In this document: positions 8,322-17,460 of the stretch, one piece after another
Numbering within the stretch: the first letter of the stretch is position 1
Layout: every line of letters starts with the position of its first letter
Source of the DNA: DASUPK01 sp963815045
GTDB taxonomy: Bacteria > Actinomycetota > Thermoleophilia > Solirubrobacterales > 70-9
Direction: 5' to 3'
DNA: 64,000 bases
Assembly (NCBI GenBank): GCA_963815045.1
Contig: CAWFET010000002.1
Span: 434,001-498,000, forward strand
Position numbers and translations under genes: made by a program
The notes under the pieces: generated by a model
Told to the model about the DNA's origin: nothing
What the model saw: the letters and a program-made list of their open reading frames with translations, nothing else
Database searches by the model: none

Positions 8322-9182
8322 ATGACAACCACACGGCAATCGAATTGGGGCGCGGCGCTCCGCACGACCCTGCTCATGGCCGGCCTGGGCGGTCTGCTCG
8401 TCGTCATCGGCGCGCTCGTCGGCGGCCCCAAGGGCGCCGCCGGCTTCCTGATCCTGGCGCTGCTCTTCAACCTGGGCGCCTACTGGTTCAGCGACCGCAT
8501 CGCTCTCGCGTCTGCCCGTGCCAAGCCGGTCTCCGAGGAGGAGGATCCGCGGCTCTACCAGATGGTGCGCGACCTGACGACGCGGGCCGGGCTCCCGATG
8601 CCGAGGCTCTACGTGATCCCGCAGGAGCAGCCGAACGCCTTCGCGACCGGCCGCAATCCAAAGCACTCCGCGGTGGCCGTGACGGCCGGGATCCGCAAGC
8701 TGCTCACCGAGGACGAGCTCCGCGGCGTGCTCGCCCACGAGCTCGGACACGTCCGCAACCACGACATCCTGCTGCAGTCGGTCGCGTCGGCGATCGGCTC
8801 GGCGATCACCTGGATCGCCTACATGCTGCTCTGGGTCGGCGGCGACGACGAGTCGCCCCTAGGGGCGATCGCGGCGATCGCCATGGTGCTGCTCGCGCCG
8901 CTCGCCGCCGGGATCATCCAGATGGCGATTTCGCGCCAGCGCGAGTTCTCGGCCGACGCCACCGGAGCCGAGATCTGCGGCAACCCCGAGTCGCTGGCCT
9001 CGGCGCTGCTGCGTCTCGAGTCCGGTGCGCAGGCGATGCCGATGCAGGTCAACCAGGCGACCGAGCCGCTCTACATCGTCAAGCCCTTCAAGGGCGGCGG
9101 CATGGCGTCCCTGTTCTCGACGCATCCGCCGATCGAGGAGCGGGTCCGCCGGCTCCGCCAGATGCGCCCGACCATCGGTTAG
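8322..9182 (+). CDS. htpX: HtpX-like membrane zinc metalloprotease
   Basis: A 286-residue M48-family protease that degrades damaged membrane proteins at the inner face of the cytoplasmic membrane. The zinc motif HELGH is at 139-143 and the third ligand Glu208 is in REFSAD. Hydrophobic helices lie near 12-32, 40-58, 155-171 and 180-203. A strong AGAAGGAG ribosome site lies about ten bases before the ATG. Ten bases separate it from the cupin gene. Confidence 0.92.
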   Translation: MTTTRQSNWGAALRTTLLMAGLGGLLVVIGALVGGPKGAAGFLILALLFNLGAYWFSDRIALASARAKPVSEEEDPRLYQMVRDLTTRAGLPMPRLYVIPQEQPNAFATGRNPKHSAVAVTAGIRKLLTEDELRGVLAHELGHVRNHDILLQSVASAIGSAITWIAYMLLWVGGDDESPLGAIAAIAMVLLAPLAAGIIQMAISRQREFSADATGAEICGNPESLASALLRLESGAQAMPMQVNQATEPLYIVKPFKGGGMASLFSTHPPIEERVRRLRQMRPTIG

Positions 9183-9192
9183 GCAGCGAGAA

Positions 9193-9636
9193 ATGGCGTA
9201 TCGAGTTCTGAGTTCGGGGGACGCCTTCTGGCGTCCCTCGAACCAGATGAAGGTCGACAACACGGATCTCGCCAAGCAGCTCGAGACGGAGGCGCTCGGC
9301 GCCCGCTTCTGGCGGCTCCGCCCGGGTCAGGCATCCACGAAGCACCGGCACTTCGAGATGCACGAGCTCTACGTGCTGATCGAGGGCGAGGGCCGCGTCC
9401 GCGTGGAAGACGAGGTGCTGACGATGCGGCCGCACGACGCCCTTCTGGTCGAGCCGGAGCACGTCCGTCAGCTCTTCAACGACACCGGCGCAGATGCGCT
9501 CTGGCTGGTCGTGGGAGCGCCGAGGGAGGGCGTCAGCAGCACCCTCGAGATGAGCGAGGAGCAGCTCGCCGCGATGTACCCGGACGGACCGAAGGCACTG
9601 CCGCCCGAGCTGGGCGGCGGGACCTTCTCGGGTTAG
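9193..9636 (+). CDS. Cupin-domain protein
   Basis: A 147-residue single-domain cupin. The metal-binding motif 1 is visible as KHRHFEMHELYVLIEGEGRV (two histidines, glutamate, further histidine) and motif 2 as PHDALLVEPEHVRQLFN. Small cupins serve as isomerases, dioxygenases or binding proteins; no specific role can be given. The ATG at 9193 follows htpX closely. Its stop overlaps the convergent glycosyltransferase gene by four bases. Confidence 0.8.
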   Translation: MAYRVLSSGDAFWRPSNQMKVDNTDLAKQLETEALGARFWRLRPGQASTKHRHFEMHELYVLIEGEGRVRVEDEVLTMRPHDALLVEPEHVRQLFNDTGADALWLVVGAPREGVSSTLEMSEEQLAAMYPDGPKALPPELGGGTFSG

Positions 9637-10319
9637 ATCTCGTCGCGAGCCCTGCGTCGCTGCAGGCGCTCGCGCATCACGGTCACGTACTCGCTCCGGG
9701 AGTCCTTGCGGCGCCGCCCGATGTTCGTCCGGTGCAGTCGCCGCCGGAGCACCACCTCGGGGAGCATCTTCTCCCGGAGGCCGGCGTCGGTCGCGCGGGA
9801 ATACCAGTCGACGAACTCGGCGACCTGCCATCCGGCGGCGAAGGGGCCGGCTCGCCTCAGTGCGGTGCTCCGGATCACCATGGTCCCCTTCAGCTTTGCC
9901 GGCGTGGGGCGCTCCGTCGCGCGGAGCTCCGCCCTCTCCGCCTCGCTCAGATCCGGGCTGATGAATTCCTCGACCTGACCGAAGACGACGTCGAGCTCCG
10001 GGTCGTTCTCGAGGGCTCCGCACTGGAGCTCGAGCTTCCGCGGGGTCCAGAGGTCGTCGGCGTCGAGGAACGCGATGAGCTCGCCGTCGACGGTCCCGAG
10101 AGCCGCGTTCAGGGCGACTGACTGGCCGAGCGGCTCCTGCCGGATCATCCGGACGGGGTCGTCGTAGCCCTCGACGATCGCGGCCGTCCCGTCCCGAGAG
10201 CCGTCGTCCACGACCACCACCTCATCCGGTGGCATCGACTGGCCCAGCATCGAGTCGATCGCATCCGCGATGTAGAGCTCGCCGTCCCGCACGGCCACGA
10301 TCGCGCTGATCCGGCTCAT
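9633..10319 (-). CDS. Family 2 glycosyltransferase
   Basis: A 228-residue GT-A enzyme. The N-terminal pattern ISAIVAVRDGELYIADAID, the VVDDGSRDGT nucleotide-binding loop and the metal-binding LDADDLW (DxD type) are all present. No membrane helix is seen. It closely resembles the next gene upstream in layout, so the two may be an old duplication. It is the last gene of the operon that starts with the PqqD-like protein. Sugar donor and acceptor are unknown. Confidence 0.85.
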   Translation of the reverse strand: MSRISAIVAVRDGELYIADAIDSMLGQSMPPDEVVVVDDGSRDGTAAIVEGYDDPVRMIRQEPLGQSVALNAALGTVDGELIAFLDADDLWTPRKLELQCGALENDPELDVVFGQVEEFISPDLSEAERAELRATERPTPAKLKGTMVIRSTALRRAGPFAAGWQVAEFVDWYSRATDAGLREKMLPEVVLRRRLHRTNIGRRRKDSRSEYVTVMRERLQRRRARDEI

Positions 10320-10335
10320 CGCCTCGAGACCGTCC

Positions 10336-11016
10336 TCATGGTTCCTCGCTGGAGCGCTGCCTGGCGGCGGACTCGCGCATCGCCCGGAGCAGCTCGTGGT
10401 GGTAGCGCTCGGGCGCCGTGTGGGAGAGGTTCGATGAGTGGAACCGCTTGATCAGGACGACCTCGTCAATTATTCCCAGCTCGAGCCCGGCGTCCTTGAT
10501 GCGAGCGAACCAGTCCACGTCCATGGAGAGCCGGTAGGACTCGTCGAAGTAGCCGACGGACTCGAACACCTCGCGCCGGACGAGGGCGTTGCCGGGCATG
10601 GGCCCGATGTGGTCGCCCTCAAGCAGGTTCATTCGGAAGCCCGGCGGTGGTGGCTCACCCGGCATCAGCTCGAACTTGACCCTGCCCAGCGACCCGGCGA
10701 GCTCCGGCCTCTCCTCGAGCAGACGCGACTGGGTCTCCAGGTTCCCGGGCAGCCAGTAGTCGTCGCCATCCAGGAAAGCGATCAGGTCGCCCGAGCTCGC
10801 CCTGACCGCCTGGTTCCATGCCTGCGCCAGTCCATCGCCCGTCTGCCGAATCAGGGTCACCTCAGGGTAGGAGCCGGCTATCTCCGGCGACCGGTCGGTG
10901 GAGTTGCCGTCGATGACGATCAGCTCCTCGGGCGGGCGGCTCTGCCCGAGGATGCTCTCGATCGCCTCGGCGAGGTACCGCTCGCCGTCCTTGACGGGCA
11001 GGATCGCGCTGATCAC
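10336..11016 (-). CDS. Family 2 glycosyltransferase
   Basis: A 226-residue GT-A enzyme with VISAILPVKDGERYL, VIDGNSTDRSPE and the DxD-type LDGDDYW. The proposed GTG start overlaps the stop of the upstream GT4 gene in a GTGA arrangement, showing translational coupling. It belongs to the same glycosyltransferase family as its downstream neighbour at 9633. Substrates are unknown. Confidence 0.85.
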   Translation of the reverse strand: MISAILPVKDGERYLAEAIESILGQSRPPEELIVIDGNSTDRSPEIAGSYPEVTLIRQTGDGLAQAWNQAVRASSGDLIAFLDGDDYWLPGNLETQSRLLEERPELAGSLGRVKFELMPGEPPPPGFRMNLLEGDHIGPMPGNALVRREVFESVGYFDESYRLSMDVDWFARIKDAGLELGIIDEVVLIKRFHSSNLSHTAPERYHHELLRAMRESAARQRSSEEP

Positions 11017-12428
11017 GAGACCATCAGCTCCTGCAGGTACGGCGCGACCCGCCGCCGCGGGCAGCCCAGCGCCTCGGCCCTGGTGAGGAGCCCCGCCGCC
11101 AGGGCGGCCTGTCCGTTGGCGGCCATGTAGAGCCCCGACCACAGGGCCAGCAGCCGGTCCTCCGGATAGTGGCGGGCGTAGTCGACCAGGCCGCCCCCGC
11201 CGATGCCCACCGGAGGCGTGCACCGGCCGATCTCGAAGTCCGCATCGGCGGGCGATGCGTCCGCGTGCCCCATGCTCGACCGGAAGGCGGCGGCCTCAGG
11301 CCCGAGGCCGCGCACGAAACGAGAGGCGCCCTCGATCTCGGGGGCCGGAGCGGGGAAGAGCGCCGCCTGCTTCCGCTTGGGCTCCTTCAGCGCCCGGGCG
11401 AGGACGGCGCGCCAGAGCGGGCCGACCGCCTCGGGGGACCACTCGCGCTCGGCGTGGTCGTGCGCGTTGGCGCCGAGGCGTTCGCGCTCGGCGGGGTCGT
11501 CGTGGAGCCGCTCGATGGAGCGCGCGTATTCGGTCGCATCCCGTGCGATCAGACCAGTGTGGCCATGGTCGACCAGCTCGTCGAGCCCGGCGTGGGGCAG
11601 CACGACGGGAGGGACACCCGCGTACATGGCCTCCTTGACCACCAGCTCGGAGCTGCCCGAGCAGTCCCGTCGCAGCGGATAGCCGAACACGTCGAAGCTC
11701 TCGAGAACCGGACCGATTTCGCGGACGTGGGGGTGAAACTCGAATCGATCGTCGACTCCGAGCTCGGCCAGCTGGCCGGGCAGGTAGCGGACCGCGTCCC
11801 CGCTCCCGTAGACGGCGAAGCGGACCTCGGGGATCCGGACGCCGGCACAGAGCTCGGCGAACTCGTTCGGCATCTTGCTGAAGCCGACGGTGCCGAGATA
11901 GCCGACCACGAATCCATCGTGGGCGGCGGAGGGGCCCGCATCGATGCCGTCCCAGCCTCCGACCGGCGGGATCATCGGCAGGTCGGGCTCCCCCTCCACG
12001 CCGAGCGCTGCGGCCACGGCCCGTGCGTTGAGCGCGGACGTGGCGACCACCAGGCCTGCGGCGCCGGCCAGCTCCGGCGGCAGCACCTGCGGCGACGTGT
12101 GTCCGGCGACATGAGACCAGAGGAGCAGGCGCATCGCCGGCAGGTCTCGTTCGAGGAGCTCCTGAAGCTCGGGCGTGTTCCAGAAATGGAGCTTCACCAG
12201 ATCCGCAGCCTCCATTTCCTCCATCAGCCGCTCGGAGGTAGGGGCGTTCAGGACGTCGATCCCGGCGGCCGCAGCGCTCTCGAGCATCCAGGGATCTGCC
12301 GGTCGCAGAGATGCGATTCGCGCCTTCGCATCCGCATGCTCCGAGGTGGCGGTGGCGGCTGTCACCGCGGACCGGCCGCCGCCGCCGTGCCCGAGCACGG
12401 GGATCACGTGCAGTACGGAAGCGGTCAG
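11013..12428 (-). CDS. Family 4-like glycosyltransferase
   Basis: About 471 residues of a GT-B enzyme. The start ASVLHVIPVLGHGGGG is the usual first strand and loop, VVGYLGTVGFSKMP begins the second Rossmann domain, and SSELVVKEAMYAGVPPVVLPHAG is the donor-sugar region. A C-terminal extension of about 100 residues is unassigned. No ATG, GTG or TTG precedes the first strand: CTG at 12428 overlaps the previous stop as CTGA, while the next candidate, GTG at 12407, would remove part of that strand. CTG is therefore proposed, with caution. Confidence 0.8.
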   Translation of the reverse strand: MTASVLHVIPVLGHGGGGRSAVTAATATSEHADAKARIASLRPADPWMLESAAAAGIDVLNAPTSERLMEEMEAADLVKLHFWNTPELQELLERDLPAMRLLLWSHVAGHTSPQVLPPELAGAAGLVVATSALNARAVAAALGVEGEPDLPMIPPVGGWDGIDAGPSAAHDGFVVGYLGTVGFSKMPNEFAELCAGVRIPEVRFAVYGSGDAVRYLPGQLAELGVDDRFEFHPHVREIGPVLESFDVFGYPLRRDCSGSSELVVKEAMYAGVPPVVLPHAGLDELVDHGHTGLIARDATEYARSIERLHDDPAERERLGANAHDHAEREWSPEAVGPLWRAVLARALKEPKRKQAALFPAPAPEIEGASRFVRGLGPEAAAFRSSMGHADASPADADFEIGRCTPPVGIGGGGLVDYARHYPEDRLLALWSGLYMAANGQAALAAGLLTRAEALGCPRRRVAPYLQELMVS

Positions 12429-14119
12429 GGCGCCACCCGCTCCTGTTCGCGGGCCGCGCGGAGCCGGTCGAACAGCTTGGGGATCACGCCGCTGTACAGG
12501 GCGCGCTCGCTGAAGTCGTCCGCGGCGGCGTTCCGCTCGACCTCCGCGGGATGGGTCAGCGGGAAGCCGATCTCTCCGGTGGGGAGGTCCCCCAGGAACG
12601 CGGCGTGCTCCGGGCCGGTGTGGGTCGCGTCCTCGCGGAAGCCGAGGTTGGAGATCAGGTTCTGGTTCGGCACGGCATGCAGGCCGCCGTGGACCCAGTT
12701 TGCAAACAGCCAGGCGTAATCCCAGGTGTGTCGTTCGCGGTAGGTGCGGTCGAGCAGGTGGGACCAGTACGCGGCGGCGTGCGGGGCGTCGATCAGCCGT
12801 TCGAGCCAGTCCGACTCGCGCAGCTCCGGCCACCGCTCCATCTCCGGGTCGTCGAGCTCCCATGCGCGGCGCCACCCCGCCCATCCCCAGATGTGGGGGT
12901 AGCGGGAGAAGTAGTAGCTGTCCGCGCTCGCCGGGCCGTCGAACTGGAAGTTGCTGCCCGCGATGGAGAGGACCCGCTCGTCGTCGCGATAGCGCTCGAG
13001 CAGCTCGTCGCAGAAGCGGAAGAAGTCCGGATGGGGGAGGGTGTCGTCCTCGAGCACGATCGCCTCCTCCTCCAGCCCGAAGGCCCAGGTGAGGCCGGAC
13101 TCGACCCTCGTCTTCTGGCCGAGGTTGCGGTCGGCGAACTCGGTCGACACCTCGCAGTCCCAATCGACGCGTTCGGCCAGGGCACGCGTCTGCTCACAGC
13201 GCTCGGTCTCACCAGGGACCTCGTCCCGCGGGCCGTCGGCGACCAGGAGGAGGCGCCGCGGCCTTGCCTCGCGGATGGAGTCCAGGACCATGGCGGTCGT
13301 GTCCGGGCGGGCGAACATGAGGAGGACGACCGGCGAGCGGGTGCGCGAGGATCGCCTGGCAGGGGGTCTCGGCTGGGCCGGCGGCGAGAGGAGCTCTTCC
13401 ATCTCCTCGGCGGCACCCGCGAAATGGAGCCCGTGGACCTCGGTCAGGGCGTGGTCGACCGCCTCGGATGCCCGCGGGTGGCGCGGATGGTCGATCAGGA
13501 ACGGGTAGCGCTCCGCCTTGTAGAGATCCCACAGCCGGTTGAAGCTCGGATCGAGCCACCAGACGAGATCACGGTCGAGCAGCTCGAACGAGAGGGGGCG
13601 CATCTCGAAGTTGAGGTTCGGCCCCGGGTCCTCGTGGTCGTCGTAGATCTCCCTGAGAACGTCGCGGTGGTGTTCCGGTGAGATGACCAGCAGGCCTCCC
13701 TGGACGATGTGGTCGAAGCTGCCATCGAGTCCGGCGGCGCCGTAGTAGCGGTCCATCGGGATGCCGTGGATGTGGTCGCGAAGCGCCTGAGAAGGCGCCC
13801 AGAGCTCGTCCACGGCTCCGACCTTCTCGGGCGGCACGCCATCCGTGACGGCCGGAGCGCCGTGCCCGAAGAGCAGGTCGGCGTCGGCCCAGATGATGCG
13901 CTCGTAGCGCTGGGCGAACGGCTGCTCAAGAACGAGCAGCTTCTGCCATGACGGCGAGCGGGCACGGGCCCGGTCAGACGAATCGAGCGGCTCGTCGATC
14001 CGGATCAGGTCATAGCCGTGCCGCTCGGCATACGCGCTCCAGTTCGCCTCGCAGAGCCGCCGCCAGCGATCGGTCCACTCGTCGCCGACGGTCAGCGTGA
14101 CGATGGTCCGGTCGCTCAA
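12425..14119 (-). CDS. Two-domain glycosyltransferase
   Basis: A 564-residue protein with two transferase-like halves. Residues 1 to about 245 resemble galactosyl/mannosyl transferases of the GT34 type, with IIWADADLLF as the metal site and WWLDPSFNRLW. After a proline/arginine-rich linker (PPAQPRPPARRSSRTR) the second half begins VVLLMFARPDTTAMVL and has VLEDDTLPHPDFFRFC, like GNT-I-type or related nucleotide-sugar transferases. The TTG start overlaps the HPr-kinase-like stop as TTGA. Two active sites on one chain suggest sequential sugar additions, which is inference. Confidence 0.75.
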   Translation of the reverse strand: MSDRTIVTLTVGDEWTDRWRRLCEANWSAYAERHGYDLIRIDEPLDSSDRARARSPSWQKLLVLEQPFAQRYERIIWADADLLFGHGAPAVTDGVPPEKVGAVDELWAPSQALRDHIHGIPMDRYYGAAGLDGSFDHIVQGGLLVISPEHHRDVLREIYDDHEDPGPNLNFEMRPLSFELLDRDLVWWLDPSFNRLWDLYKAERYPFLIDHPRHPRASEAVDHALTEVHGLHFAGAAEEMEELLSPPAQPRPPARRSSRTRSPVVLLMFARPDTTAMVLDSIREARPRRLLLVADGPRDEVPGETERCEQTRALAERVDWDCEVSTEFADRNLGQKTRVESGLTWAFGLEEEAIVLEDDTLPHPDFFRFCDELLERYRDDERVLSIAGSNFQFDGPASADSYYFSRYPHIWGWAGWRRAWELDDPEMERWPELRESDWLERLIDAPHAAAYWSHLLDRTYRERHTWDYAWLFANWVHGGLHAVPNQNLISNLGFREDATHTGPEHAAFLGDLPTGEIGFPLTHPAEVERNAAADDFSERALYSGVIPKLFDRLRAAREQERVAP

Positions 14120-15216
14120 GCCTGCTCCAGGATTCGTTCAACCGCCGCGGCGACCCCCGCCGGATCCGTTCCCGCGTCGAGGCGATAGGCGGGAAGCGCC
14201 CGAACCAGCGAGCTGAGTCGCGACATCGTGGCGGCGCTGGTTCCCGGCAGCTGCAGCATCGTGCTCGGCGCGAGTCCGGCCAACGCCTCGGGCCTCGTCG
14301 CCCGCGCGAAGGTGGTCTCCTCCCTGCCGGTGATGGATGGGATGACCAGCGCGCGAAGCGGAGCTGATCGCATCACCTTCTCGGGGAGGTTCGAGTAGAT
14401 GTCCAGCAGCGCCTTCGGCTGTGTGGCGGTGGGCATCTCCTCGATCAGCGGATCAAGCCAGGGCATGCGAGCACGGGTGGCCCTGTCGACCTTGGCCGAG
14501 CTGTAGAGGCTCGAGAGAACCGGAGGGTCTCCCGGGGTCACCAGGCAGTAGTCCTCGCCGAGGTGCCTCAGTGAGGACGGCAGGCAGGCCAGCGCCGTGC
14601 TCGACTTCCCGGCGCCGGCGTTTCCCACGATCAGCACGGCGCCGTCCGGACGGCCGACGGCGGCCGAGTGAACGAGCTGCACGCCCTGACGATCGAGCCA
14701 GAGGTGAAGCAGGGCCCTCAGGGGGGATCCGTGGTCGGTCATCTCGAGCTGATCCGCGGAGTTGGTCCAGAAGAACCCGCGATCGCGCTCGGCGTCGAGG
14801 ACGTGCAGGGACTGCGTGCCCCGCTGGAAGACGGCATAGAAGCCGTCCTCGAAGTGGCCTCGGATCCGGCCGTGCTGGCGGTACGCATCGAGCCCCCAGG
14901 CGGGCTTCGGGGGCTCGCTCGCGGTCGAGGCGCTGTCCCAGAGGAGGACGGTCAGCGCGGGCGCGGCAACCGGGTCGATGGCGAGATGCGAGAGCGGAAA
15001 GGACATCCGCTTCTCGAGCGCGGGCCCGGCGAAGCGAAGCCTTACCGGCAGTCCGGCGAGGTCGTAGAAGCGGTCGCGAAAACCGCCCGCCGACTCGGCG
15101 GCGTCCGCCGAGCAGCGAGCGAGCTCCTCCGCCCAGGCTGCTCGGTCCGGCGCTCCCGATTCGGTCGAGGGGGGCGAACCGGAGGGCTCAGCCGCGGCTC
15201 GGCCAGCCCGCGTCAT
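14116..15216 (-). CDS. HPr-kinase-related protein
   Basis: A 366-residue protein with an HPrK-type P-loop: IVGNAGAGKSS at about 197-206 followed by HLGEDYCLV, which matches the kinase's metal/catalytic segment. The N-terminal 170 residues are unlike HPr kinase/phosphatase. In sporulation-unrelated actinobacterial loci and in some lasso-peptide clusters, such kinase homologues lie beside PqqD-like proteins; in paeninodin-type clusters the homologue phosphorylates the precursor's C-terminal serine (established for that group). Here it overlaps the PqqD-like gene by 29 bases. Its target is unknown; the tail of the PqqD-like protein is a candidate. Confidence 0.72.
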   Translation of the reverse strand: MTRAGRAAAEPSGSPPSTESGAPDRAAWAEELARCSADAAESAGGFRDRFYDLAGLPVRLRFAGPALEKRMSFPLSHLAIDPVAAPALTVLLWDSASTASEPPKPAWGLDAYRQHGRIRGHFEDGFYAVFQRGTQSLHVLDAERDRGFFWTNSADQLEMTDHGSPLRALLHLWLDRQGVQLVHSAAVGRPDGAVLIVGNAGAGKSSTALACLPSSLRHLGEDYCLVTPGDPPVLSSLYSSAKVDRATRARMPWLDPLIEEMPTATQPKALLDIYSNLPEKVMRSAPLRALVIPSITGREETTFARATRPEALAGLAPSTMLQLPGTSAATMSRLSSLVRALPAYRLDAGTDPAGVAAAVERILEQA

Positions 15217-15637
15217 CGACCTCGTGCACCGGATCGAGCAGGAGGAGCTCCTGCATGTCCGTGTACGCGCTCAGTTTCGGAGGCGAATAGGCGCGGCCGT
15301 TCCCGTTGGGCGTGGCAGCGGCGCCCCCGTTCGAGCTGGGTGCATTCCCATCGGGCAGCGGAGTGATCAGCCTGCGCTCGATGAGCTCCGAGACGATCGC
15401 GTCGACGGCACTCTCGGCCTCGCTCGAATCCACGCCGTAGCGCGTGGCGAGCGAGCCCGGAATCGAGTCCCGGTCGGTGCCGCTCCGCAGTTCCTCCCAG
15501 ACGAAGGTGCCCGACTCGTTCAGCGCGTAGTAGGTGCCGCTCTCGAGGTCGACGATCGTCGCCTCCCCGTCAAGGGTCTCCGCCACAACCGGCGGACTGT
15601 TGATCCGAAAGAATCGTCCCAAGTCCTTCTCCTCCAT
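15188..15637 (-). CDS. PqqD-like peptide-binding protein with precursor-like tail
   Basis: A 149-residue protein. Residues 10-92 are a PqqD/RRE-type winged helix (FRINSPPVVAETLDGEA, VDLESGTYYALNESGTFVWE, then a C-terminal helix bundle). Residues 96-116 form a Gly/Asn/Ser/Ala linker. Residues 117-149 form a distinct tail: YSPPKL, then YTDMQELLLLDPVHEVDD and a C-terminal GWPSRG. YSPPKL fits the YxxPxL motif that RRE domains recognise in lasso-peptide leaders. So this may be chaperone and substrate in one chain. ATG 15637 is preferred on family alignment; a GTG at 15682 is possible. Confidence 0.75.
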   Translation of the reverse strand: MEEKDLGRFFRINSPPVVAETLDGEATIVDLESGTYYALNESGTFVWEELRSGTDRDSIPGSLATRYGVDSSEAESAVDAIVSELIERRLITPLPDGNAPSSNGGAAATPNGNGRAYSPPKLSAYTDMQELLLLDPVHEVDDAGWPSRG

Positions 15638-15741
15638 CCCTCCATCGTGGACTCCAAGGCCCGACTTTAGCGCCCGAGCCACGCCCTGCGAGCGTTGGTT
15701 CTAGCCTGTCGCTCGATGAGTTCGGAGGAGGGGCACGGACG

Positions 15742-17460
15742 TTGAGTGTCGCCGCATGGCGGTCGTTCGCGCGCCTGCTCGGCGGCTCGCGCCGGTTGAT
15801 CGTCATCAGCCTCGTGATCGCGGTCGGGCAATCGCTGCTGCTGATCCCCATCGCCTTCCTGGTCCAGCGGGCGTTCGACGTGACGATTCCGGACGGCGAC
15901 ACCAGCGGACTGATCCTGCTCGGGGCGGCGATCCTCGTCCTGTTCATGTCCAGCCTCCTGCTCGGGATGCTGACCCGGCGGCTGGCTCTGATTGCGACGC
16001 GCGATGCCATCGCACGGCTCCGCGTGCAGCTGACCGAGAAGATGCTGATGGCGCCACGCGCCTACTTCGACCGGGCCGATCTGGGCACGCTGCACGCCAC
16101 GATCGTCCAGGACACCGAAAGGCTCGAGGTGATGACGATCGCCCTCGTCTCGGTGCTGATGCCGGGCGCGGTCGTCTCGGTGGGCCTGATCGCCACGCTG
16201 TTCGTCATCGCGCCCCTTCTCGCGGTGCTGCTGGTGGTGGTCGTGCCGGCGATTCTGATCGTCGGCCGGGCGCTCAACCGCCGGGTGCGCGAGGGAACCC
16301 GGCGCTGGCAGCGGGCCATCGACGCGTTCAGTGCCCAGACGCAGATGACGCTGCGGTCCGCGACCCTCATCCGGCTGCACGGCGCGGAGCGATCGGAGCT
16401 GGAACGCCGGCGCGACCAGATCGACGAGCTCGCCGAGAAGCGCCAGGCGATGCTCTGGGCCGTGAACGTCTACTCGCAGATCACGGCGATCATCACCGCT
16501 GCCGCCGGTGTGGTCGTCCTGGTCGTGGGAGGGGTGCTGGTCTCCGAGGACTCGCTCAGCCTGGGAGACCTGATCTCCTTCTATGCCGTCCTCGGGCTCC
16601 TGCGGACGCAGCTGCTGAGCGGCGGCATCGCATTGCCGGGGGTGGTCGCCGGGCGAGAATCGCTCGCACGCCTGGAGGCGATCCTCGAGGAGGACACACC
16701 TCCGGCCTACACGGGAAGCGGGCCGATCGACTTCAGCGGCTCGGTGGCTCTGCGCGGGGTCAGCTTCGAGTACGTACCGGGCCGTCCCGTCCTCAGGGAT
16801 GTCGATCTCGAGATCTCGCCGGGAGAGGCCGTCGCCCTGCTGGGGCCGAACGGGGCGGGGAAGAGCACGATCATCAGCCTCATCGCCGGCCTGTACGCGC
16901 CGCAGAGCGGGGAGGTCCTGGTCGACGGCCGTCCGCTGGCCGAGGTCGATCTCACTCAACTGCGCGCGCGCATCGGGGTGATCGAGCAGGACTCCGTGAT
17001 CTTCCCGACGACGGTCGCCGAGAACATCGGCTTCGGCCGGCCCGATGCCGATCGCGAGGCGATCGAAGCCGCAGCCGGGAGAGCCGGCGCGGAGGAGCTC
17101 ATCTCCTCTCTCCCGGAGGGCTACGACGCGCTCGTGGGCGATGAGGGCGTTCTGCTCTCAGGCGGCCAGCGACAGAGGATCGCGCTCGCACGGGCGCTGC
17201 TCGGCGAGCCCGCACTGCTCATGCTCGACGAGCCGACGACCCATCTGGACACAGCCGGTTCCCGGGACCTGATGGAGACCCTGCACGAGGACCCCGATCG
17301 TCCCGCGATCCTGATCGTCACCCACGATCCGCTCGTCGCGGCCGCGGCCGATCGCGTCGAGCACCTCCGCGACGGCCGCCTGCAGCCCGCCGCCCGTGGG
17401 GATCAGGGCACCGGGCCCGCGCTCAGCATTCCCGCCCGCCCCGGCGCCGAACAGGCATGA
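15742..17460 (+). CDS. ABC exporter, fused membrane and ATPase domains
   Basis: A 572-residue half-transporter of the exporter type. Five to six helices fill residues 15-310, with an EKMLMAPRAYFDR coupling-helix region. The ATPase has GPNGAGKST (about 367-375), Q-loop IEQDSV, LSGGQRQR signature, LLMLDEPTTHLD Walker B and VTHD switch. Exporters of this type move peptides, lipids or drugs. The TTG start has a purine-rich GGAGGAGGGG upstream. It is divergent from the PqqD-like operon by a 104-base gap and overlaps the next gene as ATGA. No peptidase C39 domain is present. Confidence 0.88.
   Translation: MSVAAWRSFARLLGGSRRLIVISLVIAVGQSLLLIPIAFLVQRAFDVTIPDGDTSGLILLGAAILVLFMSSLLLGMLTRRLALIATRDAIARLRVQLTEKMLMAPRAYFDRADLGTLHATIVQDTERLEVMTIALVSVLMPGAVVSVGLIATLFVIAPLLAVLLVVVVPAILIVGRALNRRVREGTRRWQRAIDAFSAQTQMTLRSATLIRLHGAERSELERRRDQIDELAEKRQAMLWAVNVYSQITAIITAAAGVVVLVVGGVLVSEDSLSLGDLISFYAVLGLLRTQLLSGGIALPGVVAGRESLARLEAILEEDTPPAYTGSGPIDFSGSVALRGVSFEYVPGRPVLRDVDLEISPGEAVALLGPNGAGKSTIISLIAGLYAPQSGEVLVDGRPLAEVDLTQLRARIGVIEQDSVIFPTTVAENIGFGRPDADREAIEAAAGRAGAEELISSLPEGYDALVGDEGVLLSGGQRQRIALARALLGEPALLMLDEPTTHLDTAGSRDLMETLHEDPDRPAILIVTHDPLVAAAADRVEHLRDGRLQPAARGDQGTGPALSIPARPGAEQA

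Noticed and set aside
7730..8470. A 246-residue form of the MarR-like regulator
   Set aside because: The added N-terminus would cover the htpX promoter, ribosome site and first codons and has no family likeness; GTG 8212 fits the family.
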